The translations under genes were made by a program, and so were the position numbers. Below are positions 63,820 through 64,000 of a stretch of 64,000 nucleotides of DNA, piece by piece. Under the pieces are notes generated by a model that worked only from the letters and a program-made list of their open reading frames with translations, had not been told where the DNA came from and made no database searches. The stretch covers positions 49,583 through 113,582 of the forward strand of contig DATHYT010000068.1 in NCBI GenBank assembly GCA_035459025.1. The letters are read 5' to 3'. The stretch's first letter is position 1. Each line of letters opens with the position of its first letter. The stretch comes from JAABQT01 sp035459025. Its GTDB lineage: Bacteria > Pseudomonadota > Gammaproteobacteria > Burkholderiales > SG8-39.

Positions 63820-64000
63820 TCAGCGCTGCACGGCCTGCGCAGCCTTCGCAAATCCCTCCACATACCGCGCCACCAGATCCGCCTCCATGTTCACCTCCGC
63901 CCCCGGCTTCAGCCGCGACAGCGTGGTCACCTTCAACGTATGCGGAATCAGATTCACCTCGAACTCCGCCCCGCTTACCCGGTTCACCGTCAGGCTCACC
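63820..64000 (-). CDS. ribE: riboflavin synthase, alpha subunit, C-terminal part
   Basis: The last 60 codons or so of a gene running off the window. The end shows the riboflavin synthase C-terminal repeat: VSLTVNRV, VNLIPHTLKVTTL and VNMEADLVARYVEGF. The enzyme dismutates two lumazines to riboflavin and the pyrimidine precursor. In related bacteria ribE is usually next to ribB and ribH; here nine other genes, counted from rplS, stand between. Confidence 0.9.
   Translation of the reverse strand, partial: VSLTVNRVSGAEFEVNLIPHTLKVTTLSRLKPGAEVNMEADLVARYVEGFAKAAQAVQR

Overview
The window looks like core chromosome of a very GC-rich betaproteobacterium, probably Burkholderiales or a close relative. 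Pointers are the tctBA tricarboxylate carriers, a single LolC/E-type permease with LolD, the recJ gene beside an RpfE-like gene, the rpsP-rimM-trmD-rplS operon, the recA-recX pair and the ribH-nusB-thiL-pgpA run. This placement is an inference from gene families and order, not a phylogeny. Genes are tightly packed, with many 4-base start/stop overlaps. No gap exceeds 300 bases. I saw no rRNA, tRNA, CRISPR array, insertion sequence or prophage gene.

Layout. 1-7.5 kb: end of a DpgC-like dioxygenase gene, an alpha/beta hydrolase, a ComEC reading frame that runs without a stop into a dodecin, a DUF2062 protein, a palindromic repeat and the lipoprotein-release pair lolD/lolC. 7.5-14.4 kb: small enzymes, an exonuclease/GIY-YIG fusion, an RpfE-like protein, recJ, an exported-looking methyltransferase and a KTSC protein. 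14.4-21.5 kb: a six-gene hydrogenase-4/complex-I-like membrane operon whose large subunit lacks the nickel-iron cysteines. 21.5-28.6 kb: small proteins, a ferredoxin, a glycosyltransferase, an ACT protein, a cobalamin adenosyltransferase, a haloacid dehalogenase, a response regulator, RidA, tctBA and an esterase.

28.6-36.3 kb, mostly minus strand: DUF3047, two glycosyltransferases of the arsenosugar-associated families, DUF547, a membrane/flavoprotein disulfide reductase fusion, a cyclic-nucleotide-binding protein, a UbiA-type prenyltransferase and a GT39 transferase. 36.3-37.6 kb: aroG behind a complete leader-peptide attenuator. 37.6-44.9 kb: a thioesterase, an AAA ATPase, a NUDIX hydrolase, alaS, recX and recA. 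44.9-51.2 kb: a small aldolase/dehydrogenase/transporter group and the AmmeMemoRadiSam genes. 51.2-64 kb: pncC-like, pgpA, thiL, nusB, ribH, a RibB with a degenerate RibA half, the rplS-trmD-rimM-rpsP operon, a molybdopterin-binding-domain protein, an EI24 membrane protein, hrpA, a methyltransferase, an SDR and the end of riboflavin synthase.

The most informative items are the aroG attenuator (Trp/Tyr/Phe leader peptide, antiterminator, terminator), the hydrogenase-like complex without a nickel site, the AmmeMemoRadiSam set, the ComEC-dodecin read-through and the degenerate GTP cyclohydrolase II domain. Several genes also have a -10-like hexamer only 6-7 bases before the start codon, which suggests leaderless messages.
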